DNA from: Nitrosospira sp.
GTDB lineage: Bacteria; Pseudomonadota; Gammaproteobacteria; Burkholderiales; Nitrosomonadaceae
Reading direction: 5' to 3'
Assembly: GCA_026399575.1 (NCBI GenBank)
Contig: JAPLQS010000056.1
Coordinates: 1-64,000 of the forward strand
Length of the DNA: 64,000 nt
The translations under genes were made by a program, and so were the position numbers. Below are positions 62,762-64,000 of the stretch, in pieces. Position 1 is the stretch's first letter, and the number at the start of each line of letters is the position of its first letter. The notes under the pieces were generated by a model. It had not been told where the DNA came from. It saw nothing but the letters and a program-made list of their open reading frames with translations, and made no database searches.

Positions 62762-63175
62762 TTAGTTTGAGATTCTGGCAGCAGCGCCTTTCACTGCTTT
62801 ATCTTTGGCAGGCGCAACATAAGGTTTGCAATAAAGTTTCGATGGGAACTCTTTGGTTCTGCGATGATTTCTTATTATGTCGCCCCCGCTTTTTACGCAC
62901 TCCATGGTTGCCTTGTCCTGGCTTGCGAAATGTTCGTTCGTTCCGGGGCTCGCTGAAATCGACGGCACTTTTTCCCTGATCTTGAGACAGGTTTCCGGTT
63001 CATCCATTGCGGGTGGAATATTTTTCATGGGCGGTAACGGACATAATCTGCAGGGATCACCCGGACAGATACATCCGCTGCATTCTGCCTGCGCTGGCGT
63101 AGCAGGCACTGCCAACAACAAGCTGAACACGAGTGGGACAATCACTCGCAATCTTCTGATTGATCGAACATGCAT
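62762..63175 (-). CDS. Small secreted Cys-rich protein
   Basis: A 137-residue protein with a Sec signal (VIVPLVFSLLLAVPATPAQA) and a mature N-terminus rich in Cys (ECSGCICPGDPCRLCPLPP). Further Cys occur at CLKIRE, ECVKSG and YCKPY, so disulfides or metal binding are likely. Family not recognised. It lies 18 bp upstream of the nemA-like gene. Confidence 0.65.
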   Translation of the reverse strand: MHVRSIRRLRVIVPLVFSLLLAVPATPAQAECSGCICPGDPCRLCPLPPMKNIPPAMDEPETCLKIREKVPSISASPGTNEHFASQDKATMECVKSGGDIIRNHRRTKEFPSKLYCKPYVAPAKDKAVKGAAARISN

Positions 63176-63224
63176 GACGATTCTTCCTCAAATATCGTAG
63201 TCCGCCGTTTCAACGGCAATTCAT

Positions 63225-63920
63225 TCATCCGGCTATTTCAAACAAGGATCCAATGGCAGCGGTCAACCCCATCGCCAGTGCGCCCCAAAAGGTAACGCGC
63301 ATCGATCCTGCCGCCACATTCGCTCCACCAGTATGCGCCGCCACCCCACCCAAAAGTGCGAGAGAAAGCAGCGAGGTGCCTGCGACCAAGGGGATCAAGC
63401 TCGCCGCGGGAGCCAACAAGATCACCAGCAGCGGCATGGCTGCGCCGACAGCAAAACTGGCGGCCGAAGCAAAAGCTGCCTGCAGCGGACGCGCACGCAG
63501 CGCATGGGAAATGCCGATTTCATCGCGGATATGCGCACCCAGCGCATCGTGCGCCATGAGTTGGTCGGCAACCTGTTTTGCCAGCGCAGCGTCAAGGCCG
63601 CGCTCGATATAAATCGCGGTTAATTCCTGATGTTCGCCCGCATCGTCCTGCTTGAGCTCTTTGCGTTCCCGCTCGGTGTCTGCCTGTTCGATATCTGCCT
63701 GGGAGTGGACAGACACGTACTCGCCGGCAGCCATCGACATGGCACCTGCAACCAGACCGGCAACCCCGGCAATCAATATATTATCGTGAGTGGCGTCAGC
63801 CGCTGCGACGCCCAGCACCAGACTGGCGGTGGAAACGATGCCATCGTTCGCACCCAGCACTGCAGCACGCAGCCAGCCGGTATGTTTGGTGTAGTGTGGT
63901 TCCAAATGGCGTGAAGGCAT
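63225..63920 (-). CDS. VIT1/CCC1 family transporter (DUF125)
   Basis: A 231-residue membrane protein with five helices, matching the vacuolar iron transporter family. The first membrane segment GANDGIVSTASLVLGVAAA is the family hallmark, MSMAAGEYVSVHSQADIE follows, and acidic residues before the loop (EQADTERERKELKQ) bind metal. In bacteria it likely exports Fe2+ or Mn2+. The ATG at 63920 is inside the window; 80 bp remain to the right end. Confidence 0.9.
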   Translation of the reverse strand: MPSRHLEPHYTKHTGWLRAAVLGANDGIVSTASLVLGVAAADATHDNILIAGVAGLVAGAMSMAAGEYVSVHSQADIEQADTERERKELKQDDAGEHQELTAIYIERGLDAALAKQVADQLMAHDALGAHIRDEIGISHALRARPLQAAFASAASFAVGAAMPLLVILLAPAASLIPLVAGTSLLSLALLGGVAAHTGGANVAAGSMRVTFWGALAMGLTAAIGSLFEIAG

Positions 63921-64000
63921 CGGATAATCCCTGGAAACGGCATAATCTTACCAGTCTGGTTTTCGGCAAATGAACGCTCAAATTGGAGGCAAGTAACGCC

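Overview
The window looks like chromosome of a betaproteobacterium, probably of the Nitrosomonadales or a close relative. The reasons are the accA-tilS pair, a complete System I cytochrome c maturation operon, a cytochrome P460 lipoprotein and the general protein style; no 16S rRNA is present, so the genus is left open. Genes are dense and overlaps of the ATGA type are common, so many neighbours are probably translated from one message.

Layout. 1-15.9 kb is core housekeeping: hrpA (cut by the window edge), accA-tilS-radA and a ceramidase-like membrane protein, a DEAD-box helicase (rhlE-like), an FtsH-type membrane protease, typA, a DsbA-like protein, an EI24/CysZ-like membrane protein, a GIY-YIG protein, rmuC, mtfA and glk. 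15.9-20.5 kb is a self-contained regulatory unit. A sigma-54 activator with a cysteine-rich sensory domain faces a near-perfect -24/-12 promoter that drives a four-gene operon: DUF938 methyltransferase-like protein, SDR-like protein lacking the catalytic Tyr, DUF1326 and DUF2182. I regard this as the best candidate for an undescribed system. Alanine dehydrogenase and a cytochrome P460 lipoprotein follow.

22.6-34.1 kb is an integrated phage-derived island. It is bounded by a 17-bp direct repeat; the right copy is the 3' end of an intact tRNA-Leu(TAA). It carries a 2056-residue polyvalent protein (DNA methylase-like, Zn-peptidase-like and C-terminal phage domains), a zinc-finger protein resembling Q antiterminators followed by three intrinsic terminators, a separately transcribed secreted repeat protein (moron-like), small membrane proteins, a GH19 endolysin, and an Rz gene with an embedded Rz1. 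No integrase, terminase or capsid gene is visible, so it is a remnant or a satellite-like element.

34.3-47.6 kb holds recQ, a retropepsin-like protease, and the operon UDG - tautomerase - uvrC - pgsA - tRNA-Gly - tRNA-Cys. It continues with a tRNA-Ala/tRNA-Glu operon with a clear promoter and terminator, an ovoA-ovoB pair (ovothiol synthesis), and a three-part glycosyltransferase fusion. 47.9-55.1 kb is ccmABCDEFGHI. 55.1-64 kb, all on the minus strand, has a periplasmic amide/urea-type binding protein joined to a 1362-residue hybrid histidine kinase, a histone-deacetylase-like hydrolase, an Old Yellow Enzyme, a small secreted Cys-rich protein and a VIT/CCC1-type transporter.

All calls rest on reading the sequence and the translated proteins. 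No database search was run.
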